Shown here one piece after another: positions 7,714-16,393 of a DNA stretch of 26,200 bases. A model generated the notes under the pieces. The model did not search any database. It worked only from the letters and a program-made list of their open reading frames with translations, and had not been told where the DNA came from. Positions within the stretch are counted from its first letter, which is position 1. Each line of letters opens with the position of its first letter. Source of the stretch: a virus; the IMG/VR virus record IMGVR_UViG_3300047472_000080, positions 1 to 26,200 of that record, one strand, 5' to 3'. Both the position numbers and the translations under genes were made by a program.

Positions 7714-10700
7714 GTGGCTTTGACCGCTGACGAAGAACGCGAGTACCAGCAGCTTTCGAAGCAGCTCGCGCAGATGAAGGCCCAGCAGGACGGCGACCGT
7801 CGCCTTGCCGAAGCCCGCGCACAGCGTCCGGCCGCCGCAGCAGCCCCTACCTCCAGCTTCTCCATCTGGCGCGCTGGCCTCGGCGCAGTCCGAGAAGCCG
7901 CACAGGGCGCAATGGATACCGTCGATGATCTCGCGACCGCCGCAGGGCGCGCCACGGGCATCGGCGGCATTGCCTTCGGCTCCCACGCCAAGAACGGTGT
8001 GGTCGAGTACCAAGGCTACGACGAGTTCAACAAGCGCGGCGGTGACGCCGTGTTCGGTGCGAAGCCTGCCGGGGGAGCAAAGCCCAGCGAGCGCACCAAC
8101 TACCAGCTACCCAAGCCGAACGGCTACGATAGCGCAGGCACAGCCGAGAAGATCACCCGCGACATCGGCGCGTTCGTCGTCCCCTTCGTGGGATGGTCGA
8201 AGGCCGTGGGCGCGACCAAGGCGGCAACCCTGCTGGGCCGAGCATCGCGCTCGGTCATGGCGGGATCGCTCGTCAACTTCACCACCTCACATCCGGTCGA
8301 GAACAACCTCGCGACGATGCTCAAGACCTCCTTCGGGTTCGACAACGCCGCCCTCAACAGCGTGGCTGCGTCCGATGACGACGACCAGCTGACGGCCCGC
8401 GTGAAGAGCGTGGTGTCCAACCTGCCGCTCGACGTGGCCGGTGAGGCCGTGATGGAAGGTGCCACGCATGCTGCTCGCATGTACCGCGCCGTCCGCAACG
8501 GCTCGCAGGAAGCCAAGGATGCCGTGAAGGCCGTGCAGGACGACCTCGTCGTCAAGCGCACGGTCGACAAGACGCGCACCGAGATGGCTGGGAAGACCGG
8601 CGTCCGCGTGAACGGCGTCGACCCGCTCGCACCGAAGGGGCCTACCCCAAAGGCTGCGAATGACGTCGTGACGCCGGAAGGCGTCCTGTCTCCCGCGAAG
8701 CCCAAGCCGGAAGCCTCCAAGGCACCAGAGGAGGTTCCGGGTGGAGCCGCACCAGCTGCGCCTGCCGCGCCGACCGATCCCAAGATGGTGACCGTCCCGG
8801 CCGATCAGGTGAAGCCGAAGCGCATCGAGACGATGGACGATTTCACCCAGTTCATCTCCCAGACCCTGAAGGCGGTCCCTGCGGATCAGCCCGAGCGGCT
8901 CGACAAGCTGGCGAAGGCCATCATGGAGAACCCGCACAACGCGCTGGACGAGCTGGGGATCGACCCCCTCAAGCTGAACTACGAGCTGTTCGAAGACCCG
9001 GCGAAGATCGAAGCGATGCAGAACAGCCTCGCCTCGGTGGTCGACGAGATCGCCCAGAAGACCGGCCGCACTGGCATCCGCGTATCGAACGCAGAGACGG
9101 TCCAGACCGGGCGCATGCTCGGCGTTGCACCGGAGAACCTGCAGAAGGTCGTGCAGCAGACGAAGGGCCTCGCGGGTCGCCTGACCGGCGCTCGTGTCCT
9201 CGTCGGCCAGCACGCGCACAAGCTCGTTGCTGACGTCGATGCCGCTATCGCGGAGCTGGCGTCCGGCAAGGGCGCGGGCAAGGCCTACAACGAGTTCGTC
9301 CACACGCTCACCCGTCACGCCACCCTGCTCGGCACCCTCCGGGGCGCTGGGTCCGAGATCGGCCGTGCCCTGCAGTCCCTGCAGATCACGATGGAGATCA
9401 AGGGTGCAGGCAAGACGCTGCAGGAGCAGGCTGAGGCCGCACTGGAGAAGGCACGCGCCGCAGCTGCCAAGGATGCCCAGCGGGCCGCCGCGAAGACCGC
9501 CAAGGTCGACGAGAAGGCGGCAGCGAAGGAAGCCAAGGCCGCCGCACGCACGGTCGATCCGACCTCGCCGGAAGCGACGAAGTTCCTCTCGGAGCTGGCG
9601 AACGAGCGCATGGACGAAGCGTCCCTGCAGGCTCTCGTCGACAAGCATGGCATCTCTGCTGAGCGCGTCACGAAGCAGCTCGGTGTGGATTGGAAGTCGG
9701 TCAAGAAGCTGAACGACGCGAACGCCCGCTACGACGACCTGTTCAAGGACGTCTCGACGGATGCCGGGAAGCTGCGCCTGCTGAACCAGCTGAAGAATGC
9801 CAAGGGTGACCTTGAGCAGCTTCGCCGGATCACCCTGACGCGGAACCTCGGGTTCCTGAAGCGCGCCGACGCCATCGTGGGAGAGACGCGGGGCAACCTG
9901 TTCTCGCTCGGCACCGCCGCCATGAACGTCATGGGCGCTGGCGCGATCATGGGCATCAAGTCCATGTCGCATACGCTGGCCACCATCGGTCATGCCGCTG
10001 CGTCGCCCTTCAGCGCACGTCAGGCCGAGCTGGCCGGGCAACACGCCCTTCAGCTCTGGGCTTCCGTCCATGCCCCTGTGAGTGCCTTTGGCGATGCCAT
10101 GGCGAACACTTGGGCTGTCCTGAAGCACGACAGCCTGCAGGAAGCGTCTGTGCTGGCCGACACGGCCGGTTGGAAGACCGCCGCTACCAAGGCGCAGGCA
10201 GCTGCCATTCGTGCCCAGAGCGGCATTGAGCGGGGCCTGATCCGTGAGGAAGTGGACCGAGGCGCGGCGTGGATGGTTCATCCCGAGACGCTTCAGGCCA
10301 TGTCCGACCAGATCGAGAAGTTCCCCATCGGCAAGTTCGGCCACATGGGGCTGCAGTGGATGATGCGCGCAGGTGCAACCGGGGTGAACCTCGGGGGCTC
10401 CCTGACCCGCATGTCGACCTCGGCGCTCATCAACGCTCCCGACCAGTTCGCTGGGACGCTCGCGGCTCGCGCCGGGGCGCACTCGGCGGCGATCTCGCAG
10501 GCGGCCGAAGAGGCAGCGGAAGCTGGCCTCAAGGGCACCGACCTGTTCTCCTACGTCAAGCAGCGCGCGTTCGATCTCGCAGACGGCATCGACGGCATCA
10601 GTGATGAGCCGTTCGAAGACGGCATGCGGGAAGTCCTCTCGAAGGAGGGGCACGACTACGCCAAGACCACGCTGTTCCAAGACGAGTTCGACACTGAAGG

Positions 10701-11922
10701 CATGAAGCGGTTCTCGGGCGTCATGTCCTCGATCCCATTCATGTCGCTCTTCACGCCGTTCGTCCGCACTCCGCTCCGCATCTTGGAGCAGACCGCCCTC
10801 GACTACACGCCCTTTGGTCTTCTCAAGAAGTCCGTGCGGGATGCGTGGCTGGAGGCGGACCCTGTGAAGCAGGGCGAGATCGCGGCGCGCATGACGATGT
10901 CGATGTCGATGTTCTTCGGCGCCTACATGCTGGCGGACAGCCGCAACATCGTGGGCTTCGACGGCGGCAACCGCAGCTCGGCACGCCTCGACCGCGCCTC
11001 CTACTCCTTGCGGGTCGGTGGCGATGTCTGGGAGTACAACCGGCTCGATCCCTTCGGCACCGTTCTCGGCCTCGCGGCTGACCTTCGGCAAGCCCTCACG
11101 GCTGTCGAGGACAGCTCGGACGACGATCTCGTCTCGGGCGCCGGTCACCTGCTGGAAGCCAGCCTGTGGTCGGTCTTCCACAACGTCCTCAACAAGACGT
11201 GGATGACGGGCTTCAAGCAGATCAACGACGTCGTCAGCGACCCCACGGTCGAAGGCGGCATGCGTAAGATGGCTGGGATGTTCTCCTCTCTGGCGACCCG
11301 CGCGGTCCCGGCGTCGGGCATCCAGCGGCAGTTCGATAAGTGGGACACGGGCTACGTCCGTGAAGCACAAGGGTTCGCTGAGGGGCTCCTGAAGTCCTCT
11401 TGGGGTGCCTCGACGCTGCCGGTTAAGCGCGACACGCTGCTCGGCCGCCCGGTCGACATGACCACGGGCGAGCGCATGATCGGTGTGAAGGCGGGACCGG
11501 AAACGGTCGATCCGCTGGAGCGCGAGCTGGACACCCTGTCGTTCGACATCCCTGCTCCGAAGACGAAGCTGAAGGGCGTCTCCCTGAACTCCACGCAGAT
11601 CAGCCGCTGGCTGGAGCTGCGCGGTCAGGTGACGAAGGACAGCACCGGCATGACGCTGGACGAGAAGCTGAACGACCTCATCAAGCAACCCGGATACCTG
11701 GCCCTCGGGCACAATGGCCGGGTTGATGCCGTGAAGTCGGCCATGTCTGGCTACAACCAGCTGGCAACAAACCAGCTCCTGCGGGAAGACAAGAAGTTCG
11801 CCTACGCAGTCCTTCGGGCCGAGACGTGGGATGAATACAAGTCGCAGGACAAGTCGCGTGCGGAAGCGGACGCGGCTACTCTTAAACTCGCACAGGAGCT
11901 TGGCATCACGCCTTCTGAATGA
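7714..11922 (+). CDS. Internal virion protein D, giant core protein (T7 gp16-like)
   Basis: At 1402 residues this is the largest protein, matching T7 gp16 (about 1318) in size and position directly before the tail fibre. It starts with GTG at 7714 behind AAGGAG. T7 gp16 carries an N-terminal lytic transglycosylase; here the N-terminus (MALTADEEREYQQLSKQLAQ) is coiled-coil-like and no transglycosylase motif is visible. Residues about 275-360 are a Pro/Ala/Lys-rich linker, and about 575-620 an Ala/Lys-rich charged helix. Several hydrophobic helices in the second half (for example around 725-750) fit an inner-membrane channel role. How peptidoglycan is breached during entry is therefore open. 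Confidence 0.85.
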   Translation: MALTADEEREYQQLSKQLAQMKAQQDGDRRLAEARAQRPAAAAAPTSSFSIWRAGLGAVREAAQGAMDTVDDLATAAGRATGIGGIAFGSHAKNGVVEYQGYDEFNKRGGDAVFGAKPAGGAKPSERTNYQLPKPNGYDSAGTAEKITRDIGAFVVPFVGWSKAVGATKAATLLGRASRSVMAGSLVNFTTSHPVENNLATMLKTSFGFDNAALNSVAASDDDDQLTARVKSVVSNLPLDVAGEAVMEGATHAARMYRAVRNGSQEAKDAVKAVQDDLVVKRTVDKTRTEMAGKTGVRVNGVDPLAPKGPTPKAANDVVTPEGVLSPAKPKPEASKAPEEVPGGAAPAAPAAPTDPKMVTVPADQVKPKRIETMDDFTQFISQTLKAVPADQPERLDKLAKAIMENPHNALDELGIDPLKLNYELFEDPAKIEAMQNSLASVVDEIAQKTGRTGIRVSNAETVQTGRMLGVAPENLQKVVQQTKGLAGRLTGARVLVGQHAHKLVADVDAAIAELASGKGAGKAYNEFVHTLTRHATLLGTLRGAGSEIGRALQSLQITMEIKGAGKTLQEQAEAALEKARAAAAKDAQRAAAKTAKVDEKAAAKEAKAAARTVDPTSPEATKFLSELANERMDEASLQALVDKHGISAERVTKQLGVDWKSVKKLNDANARYDDLFKDVSTDAGKLRLLNQLKNAKGDLEQLRRITLTRNLGFLKRADAIVGETRGNLFSLGTAAMNVMGAGAIMGIKSMSHTLATIGHAAASPFSARQAELAGQHALQLWASVHAPVSAFGDAMANTWAVLKHDSLQEASVLADTAGWKTAATKAQAAAIRAQSGIERGLIREEVDRGAAWMVHPETLQAMSDQIEKFPIGKFGHMGLQWMMRAGATGVNLGGSLTRMSTSALINAPDQFAGTLAARAGAHSAAISQAAEEAAEAGLKGTDLFSYVKQRAFDLADGIDGISDEPFEDGMREVLSKEGHDYAKTTLFQDEFDTEGMKRFSGVMSSIPFMSLFTPFVRTPLRILEQTALDYTPFGLLKKSVRDAWLEADPVKQGEIAARMTMSMSMFFGAYMLADSRNIVGFDGGNRSSARLDRASYSLRVGGDVWEYNRLDPFGTVLGLAADLRQALTAVEDSSDDDLVSGAGHLLEASLWSVFHNVLNKTWMTGFKQINDVVSDPTVEGGMRKMAGMFSSLATRAVPASGIQRQFDKWDTGYVREAQGFAEGLLKSSWGASTLPVKRDTLLGRPVDMTTGERMIGVKAGPETVDPLERELDTLSFDIPAPKTKLKGVSLNSTQISRWLELRGQVTKDSTGMTLDEKLNDLIKQPGYLALGHNGRVDAVKSAMSGYNQLATNQLLREDKKFAYAVLRAETWDEYKSQDKSRAEADAATLKLAQELGITPSE

Positions 11923-13622
11923 CCCTCCCGATTGCCGAATACGTTGCTCAGGCCGGGCAGGTGGACTTCGACGTCCCCTTCCCGTTCCTGTCCAAGAGCG
12001 ACGTCGAGGTTCGGGCGAACGGCATCCGCTACTACCCCTCCGGGTGGGTGAACGACACGCGCTTGCGCTTGCAGTCACCCCCCGGAGCTGGGGCGTTCGT
12101 CACGATCACTCGCAACACCCCTATCGACGCCCAATCGGTCGTCTTCCAGAACGGCGCGGTCCTCACCAAGGAAGACCTCAACACCGCCGTTCAGCAAGTC
12201 TTCTTCAAGCAGCAGGAGCTGACCGCTCTCTACGAGGGCACCCTGCTCGCAGCGCGGGTCCGCATCGGGGAAGCTGGTGGCGTTGCCATCACCCCCGAGG
12301 ACGCCGCCAACCAGATCGCCAGCATGATCGCGGCCGATCAAATCCTCGACGACTTCCGCGCCCGCATCGCAGAGCTGGACGTCTCCGCTGAGACGATCAT
12401 CTCGCAGGCCGTGGGCAACGTCGCCCGGTTCGAGAAGAACGCGGCGGCCATCGTCGAAGAGCGCAAGACCCGCGCCACGGCGCTCGAGGTCGAAGCGACC
12501 GCCCGGCTGGACCTCGCAGTTGTCCTAGGTGACCTCGAAGGCGTCGTGCAGCAGCACGCCACGGCCCGCATCAATCAGGACGGGGTCTTCCTCGAACTGT
12601 TCGATCTGCTCGGCGCCAAGAGCCCTGACGGCCGAGCCTTCATCCTGCGCGACGATGTCATCAAGCTGTCCGATGGGCGCGCCCTCGCGACCCGTCTGGC
12701 GGGCATCGACGTCGCCCTCGGGAACGTGACGGGCGCGATCCTCACCCAAGAGCAGGTGGAGGCCATCGCCGGACAGGTGACGGCATCCGCTGTGAACGTC
12801 GTGAACACCTCGGTCGGCAATCTGTCGACCTCCGTCTCGACCATCTCGCAATCCGTGAACGGCATCGCCGGGCGCTGGGGTGTGCAGCTGGATGCCAACG
12901 GCTACATCTCTGGCATCGTCATGAACAATGACAGCGTGCGCTCGGACATGACAGTCGGCGTGGACGTCTTCCGCATCATCAACCGGGTCAGCGGGTACGC
13001 CATGTACCCCTTCCGAGTTGAGGACGGTGCGGTCTACATCAACGAAGCGTACATCAAAGACCTCCACGCGGATAAGATCACGGCCGGTACTATCATTGCC
13101 GACCGCCTTGCTTGGGGAACCCTGACGCCCGGCCAGTTCGCCTCGGGTGCTGTGGGTGAAGCCTCGGCCGTCTATGACAACTCGACGCTGACCATCAACA
13201 CCAGCAACTGGATCGACATCACGCGGATCGCGATCACGCCTGCTCAGGGCGCTCCGATCCAAGGCCTGTTCACTGCGACCCTCACCGACGTCAGCCATGA
13301 CAACGGACAGGGCTATGTCCGCGTCATTCGTGACGACGGCGTGGCTGTCTGGGGTGGCGCCTCCGGCTCCTACATGGGCTGGCGGGATGGTGGCTCGGTG
13401 ATGACGGTGACCTTCTTCGACGTCGTCCCTCAGTACCGCTCGACGGCCTACACGCTCCAGATCATGCGAACCGGCGATAACGACGTGACGCAAGTCCGGT
13501 CGCGCGTCGGCTGGCTGCAGGAGCTTTCGCGCCTGCACTTCCAGCAGTTCGACATCATCGCTGGTGGCGGCACGTCTGGCGAAGGCCCCGGTGGCGGCTT
13601 CGGCGGCAACCCCATCCCGTAA
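11919..13622 (+). CDS. Tail fibre: T7 gp17 N-terminus fused to lambda J-like C-terminus
   Basis: This 567-residue fibre begins with the T7 fibre attachment domain: TLPIAEYVAQAGQVDFDVPFPFLS, DVEVRANG, VTITRNTPIDAQSVVFQNGAVLTKEDLN (residues 1-100). A helical section follows (about 100-200). From about residue 310 it changes character: RWGVQLDANGYISGIVMNND, FRVEDGAVYINEAYIKDLHADKITAGTI and the following beta-rich part match the C-terminal region of siphophage host-specificity protein J (the DUF1983-type segment). It ends in a Gly-rich GGGTSGEGPGGGFGGNPIP tail. ATG overlaps the previous stop. A mosaic origin is inferred. Receptor binding is the likely role. Confidence 0.9.
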   Translation: MTLPIAEYVAQAGQVDFDVPFPFLSKSDVEVRANGIRYYPSGWVNDTRLRLQSPPGAGAFVTITRNTPIDAQSVVFQNGAVLTKEDLNTAVQQVFFKQQELTALYEGTLLAARVRIGEAGGVAITPEDAANQIASMIAADQILDDFRARIAELDVSAETIISQAVGNVARFEKNAAAIVEERKTRATALEVEATARLDLAVVLGDLEGVVQQHATARINQDGVFLELFDLLGAKSPDGRAFILRDDVIKLSDGRALATRLAGIDVALGNVTGAILTQEQVEAIAGQVTASAVNVVNTSVGNLSTSVSTISQSVNGIAGRWGVQLDANGYISGIVMNNDSVRSDMTVGVDVFRIINRVSGYAMYPFRVEDGAVYINEAYIKDLHADKITAGTIIADRLAWGTLTPGQFASGAVGEASAVYDNSTLTINTSNWIDITRIAITPAQGAPIQGLFTATLTDVSHDNGQGYVRVIRDDGVAVWGGASGSYMGWRDGGSVMTVTFFDVVPQYRSTAYTLQIMRTGDNDVTQVRSRVGWLQELSRLHFQQFDIIAGGGTSGEGPGGGFGGNPIP

Positions 13623-13635
13623 CCCAAGGACCACC

Positions 13636-13803
13636 ATGGAACACACTCAGCTCCTCCAGCAGCGCCTCGCGCTGTTGGCCCGAAAGGCGCAGCTCCGCGA
13701 CGAGATCGACGCCATTGACCGCAACCTGCAGGCCGTTGGCGGCGCCATCCAAGCCTTGGAGGCTGCTGCCGCGAAGACCGTAGAGCCGGAGAAGGCCGCC
13801 TAG
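13636..13803 (+). CDS. Coiled-coil mini-protein between fibre genes
   Basis: This 55-residue protein (MEHTQLLQQRLALLARKAQLRDE...) has regular heptad-like spacing of Leu and Ile through residues 5-45, predicting a single coiled coil or helical hairpin. The ATG at 13636 is preceded by AAGGA at suitable spacing. Its stop TAG shares its last base with the next GTG start. Position between two fibre genes suggests a fibre-assembly factor or structural clamp, but nothing in the sequence proves this. Confidence 0.7.
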   Translation: MEHTQLLQQRLALLARKAQLRDEIDAIDRNLQAVGGAIQALEAAAAKTVEPEKAA

Positions 13804-15215
13804 TGGCTGCCACCTACCTGTCGAACGCGGCCCTCGCGGCCAAGGTCGACAACCTGATCCAACGCTGGTCCGTCCGAGAGGATGAGTATCAAGCGTGGGT
13901 CGGCGGTGCCGCCAACGGTGGCCCGAATGCCGACGGCAAGTTCCCCGTCACGGACCCCGAGGGTACGGTCCACATGATCGAGAGCCCGGCCGCTCTGGCC
14001 GCCATGGTCACGGGACCGGCTGGCTCCGTCAACGCTGCGCTCGCCGCTGCCCTTGTGGCGCGTGACGCGGCGCAGGCGGCGGCCGGTGGCGTCGATGCTC
14101 AGGTGGCTGCGGCGGTGGCTGCGAAGGACGATGCGCGATCCGCGCGCGACCTCGCGCTCACCTACCGCGATCAGTCCGCCTCGAACGCCTCGAACGCAAA
14201 CTCCAGGGCGACTGCTGCCGAGACGGCGCGGGCCGCTGCGGAACTCGCGCGGAACGATGCGGAGGCCGCTAAGACCGACCTCGTCGAGGCGCGCGAAGCG
14301 GCTGAGGCTGCAGCCGGATCGGCAGGCACGTCCCGCGATCTCGCTCACGGATACATGGAGGCCGCTCAGGCGGCGGCAGGTAGCTCGGGCGGGATCAAGC
14401 AGGTGACCTCCCAGATGGTCACTGACGCCCTGACCTACACGCCGTACCCGAACACCAACCCGAGCGGCTACATCACCGGCATCAACGGTACTATGGTCGT
14501 GAACGCCTTGGGCTATCAGCCCCCAGCGCAGGGGTGGGCGGTGTCGTTCAACGACATCACCACGACGCGCGGCGATGGCACGGGTGTGATCTACCTCGGC
14601 CGAGGCGACCGCTACGTCTACTTCGACGGTGGCAATTACATCATGCCGGGCGGCCAGATTTTCGCGAATGGCGCGCAAGTCATGACGCACACCAACGACG
14701 GCTCCGGCAGCGCCTACGACGCGGACATGGTCGACGGCTATCACGCCGATGCCTTCCTGCAGCGCGGGACGGACGTCTGGCAGACGTCACAGGACGGTAA
14801 GCCTCGTCTCTACTTCGCAGGCAACGGCCCAACGTATGCGAAGGTCGTCGGCACCTACCGGTGGCAGAACCAAGGTAACGCTGACGTCACCACCATCGAC
14901 GAGGGTGGTAACTTCTACACCTCCGGCGACATCACCGCGTTCTCCGACGCCCGCCTGAAGAGCAACGTCCGTGTCATCGAAGGAGCCCTCGGGATCGTCG
15001 AAGGCATGCGGGGCGTGCGCTACGTCAAGGATGGTCGCGAGAGCATTGGCGTCATCGCTCAGGAGGTCCGAGAGGTTCTCCCTGAACTCGTCCACGAGGC
15101 CCACGACGACCGCAAGACACTCTCGGTGGCCTACGGGAACATCGTCGGTGTCCTGATCGAAGCCATCAAGGAACTGCGGGCCGAGGTCCGCGAACTCAAG
15201 GAACAGCTTGCATGA
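13803..15215 (+). CDS. Tail fibre/spike with C-terminal S74 chaperone domain
   Basis: This 470-residue fibre starts with GTG at 13803; a purine-rich GGAGAAGG lies upstream. Residues about 75-200 are Ala-rich with repeated A-A-x-x-A-R-D/N blocks, typical of a trimeric helical shaft. A beta-rich region follows (about 235-375), including VDGYHADAFLQRG. The C-terminal 90 residues form a peptidase S74 intramolecular chaperone: AFSDARLKSNVRVIEG, YVKDGRESIGVIAQEVREVLPELV and a final coiled coil. Family knowledge places the Ser-Lys dyad in SDARLK (S381 and K386 here), predicting autocleavage just before S381 after trimerisation. Confidence 0.93.
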   Translation: MAATYLSNAALAAKVDNLIQRWSVREDEYQAWVGGAANGGPNADGKFPVTDPEGTVHMIESPAALAAMVTGPAGSVNAALAAALVARDAAQAAAGGVDAQVAAAVAAKDDARSARDLALTYRDQSASNASNANSRATAAETARAAAELARNDAEAAKTDLVEAREAAEAAAGSAGTSRDLAHGYMEAAQAAAGSSGGIKQVTSQMVTDALTYTPYPNTNPSGYITGINGTMVVNALGYQPPAQGWAVSFNDITTTRGDGTGVIYLGRGDRYVYFDGGNYIMPGGQIFANGAQVMTHTNDGSGSAYDADMVDGYHADAFLQRGTDVWQTSQDGKPRLYFAGNGPTYAKVVGTYRWQNQGNADVTTIDEGGNFYTSGDITAFSDARLKSNVRVIEGALGIVEGMRGVRYVKDGRESIGVIAQEVREVLPELVHEAHDDRKTLSVAYGNIVGVLIEAIKELRAEVRELKEQLA

Positions 15216-15484
15216 GCGACTTTGCATTCGCCTTGGGCGAGCGGAACGAGACTACCAAGACCGTCAGCGTGACCTTCACGGTCGACGGCCTGAACTACAC
15301 GCGGGACGTCAACGCCTCCGCGACCGAGACTGCCTTCGACCTGATGGGGCGCGTTCTGGAGGTGGGCCGTGGGCTCCTCACCAAGGTCGCCCTCGGTGTG
15401 GTAAAGGACGACGCGACGGTCGCTGCGGAGCCGGTGCTGGAACCCACGCCGACCGAAGAGGCCCCTGCGGATGACGCTGCCTAG
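15212..15484 (+). CDS. Small protein following the S74 fibre
   Basis: This 90-residue protein (MSDFAFALGERNETTKTVSVTF...) has a beta-strand-rich first half (SVTFTVDGLNYTRDV), a helical middle (AFDLMGRVLEVGRGLLTKVAL) and an acidic Pro/Glu/Ala tail. No family is recognised. ATG overlaps the stop of the fibre gene (ATGA), with AAGGAA upstream. It overlaps the following gene by 14 bases. Position suggests a virion accessory or fibre cofactor. Confidence 0.75.
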   Translation: MSDFAFALGERNETTKTVSVTFTVDGLNYTRDVNASATETAFDLMGRVLEVGRGLLTKVALGVVKDDATVAAEPVLEPTPTEEAPADDAA

Positions 15485-15908
15485 CGGCACGACCATCGCG
15501 GTGTCTCAGGTGCGTGACGAGTTCGGCATGGGCAACCCTGTCTCCTTCTCCCAGCTTCGGGGGAAGGGGGCAGCGCCCGGCGCTGGACCCGTATCGCTCT
15601 CCAATCTCTGGGGCGCAGCGAGCGTCTCCTTCAGCCCGCCCGGCAACGACGTAGGCAACTCCGGCACGGGCCTCGCCCAGATCACACTGTCGTGCAACCG
15701 CGATGCTGTGTGGACGTGGAGCGCGAACGCCCCTGCCTCCTTCTCTGCGTCGCTGGGCTCTGGTGGCACCGCCTCCAGCATCACCTTCGCGGTGTCCTCG
15801 AACGTCAACGCAGACCGCGTGGCAACCATCGACGTCACCGCCACCGTCAACGGCATCTCCAAGTCGTGGCACGTCACCCTCACCGCATACGGGAACGGCA
15901 ACAATTAA
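15471..15908 (+). CDS. Virion decoration protein with BACON/Ig-like domain
   Basis: This 145-residue protein has two parts. Residues 1-35 (TTIAVSQVRDEFGMGNPVSFSQLRG) follow the 'I-x-x-S-Q-I-R-x-E-F-G-x-x-N-P-V-S-L' pattern seen at the N-termini of many phage tail and fibre proteins. Residues about 45-143 form a beta-sandwich with the feel of a BACON or bacterial Ig-like domain: a WTWSANAPASFSASLGSGG strand/loop, then VSSNVNADRVATIDVTATVNG and WHVTLTAY. BACON-like domains often bind glycans or mucins, so adhesion to host or environmental polysaccharide is plausible. Domain naming is from pattern memory, not a search. Confidence 0.7.
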   Translation: MTLPSGTTIAVSQVRDEFGMGNPVSFSQLRGKGAAPGAGPVSLSNLWGAASVSFSPPGNDVGNSGTGLAQITLSCNRDAVWTWSANAPASFSASLGSGGTASSITFAVSSNVNADRVATIDVTATVNGISKSWHVTLTAYGNGNN

Positions 15909-16127
15909 ATGGCCCTCGAAAACCTGAAGGACCACCTCATGAGCGCCGTAGCAACCGCTGCGGTCCTCGGGGGTGGCACCGCTATCTTCACCGATCACGT
16001 CGCCATCTCTCGCCAAGACGTCCGCATTGAGCGGATCGAGAAGCTGGACGAGCGCATGACCAAGCTCGACGAGCGCCTCGTCGCGACCCAGCTGGCGCTT
16101 GCCAAGGTGTCCGATGAGCCGCGCTAA
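15909..16127 (+). CDS. Putative holin (single membrane segment)
   Basis: This 72-residue protein has one hydrophobic segment (about residues 11-28, MSAVATAAVLGGGTAIF) followed by a charged heptad-patterned helix (IERIEKLDERMTKLDERLVATQLAL). It lies immediately before the small terminase, the position of the class II holin gene 17.5 in T7. Size and single membrane span fit a holin, but the long C-terminal coiled coil is not typical, so a spanin-like or other membrane role is possible. No endolysin is adjacent. ATG directly follows the preceding stop (TAAATG). Confidence 0.55.
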   Translation: MALENLKDHLMSAVATAAVLGGGTAIFTDHVAISRQDVRIERIEKLDERMTKLDERLVATQLALAKVSDEPR

Positions 16128-16383
16128 CAGCGACCTCCTCGATCTCATCCACGGGCTCGTCGCGAGTTCCCTGAAGGACGAGCTGGTCCGCGCCGCCGAG
16201 ATGGCGTCCCACAAAGACGCCGAGAAGCGCGTTCCGATTAACCCCCAGCTGATCGACAAGGCCATGAAGTTCCTGAAGGACAATGGCATCGACGCACCGA
16301 AGGCGAACCGCCCGGTCGACGATCTCGCTCAGACGCTGGGCGACCTCAACCTAGACGAAGAGGCCGCGAGCCTCCGTCACTGA
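16114..16383 (+). CDS. Small terminase subunit (T7 gp18-like)
   Basis: This 89-residue protein matches T7 gp18 (89 residues) in length and position. It is helical at the N-terminus (MSRANSDLLDLIHGLVASSL). It contains INPQLIDKAMKFLKDNGID, resembling the T7 'LYNAINKLLDRHKF' segment and other small-terminase DNA-recognition helices, and ends in an acidic tail. ATG at 16114 is chosen over an upstream in-frame ATG because AAGG lies seven bases before it and the N-terminus then fits the family. It overlaps the holin-like gene by 14 bases. It would recognise the packaging/end-formation region and regulate the large subunit. Confidence 0.82.
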   Translation: MSRANSDLLDLIHGLVASSLKDELVRAAEMASHKDAEKRVPINPQLIDKAMKFLKDNGIDAPKANRPVDDLAQTLGDLNLDEEAASLRH

Positions 16384-16393
16384 TAGGATATTC

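Noticed and set aside
8287-12078. Very long minus-strand open frame (1263 codons) and other long antisense frames at 980-2050, 3599-5254 and 6276-7991
   Set aside because: They lie exactly opposite well-supported virion genes, lack Shine-Dalgarno sites and have His/Arg/Val-rich composition. High-GC codon bias keeps the complementary frame open.
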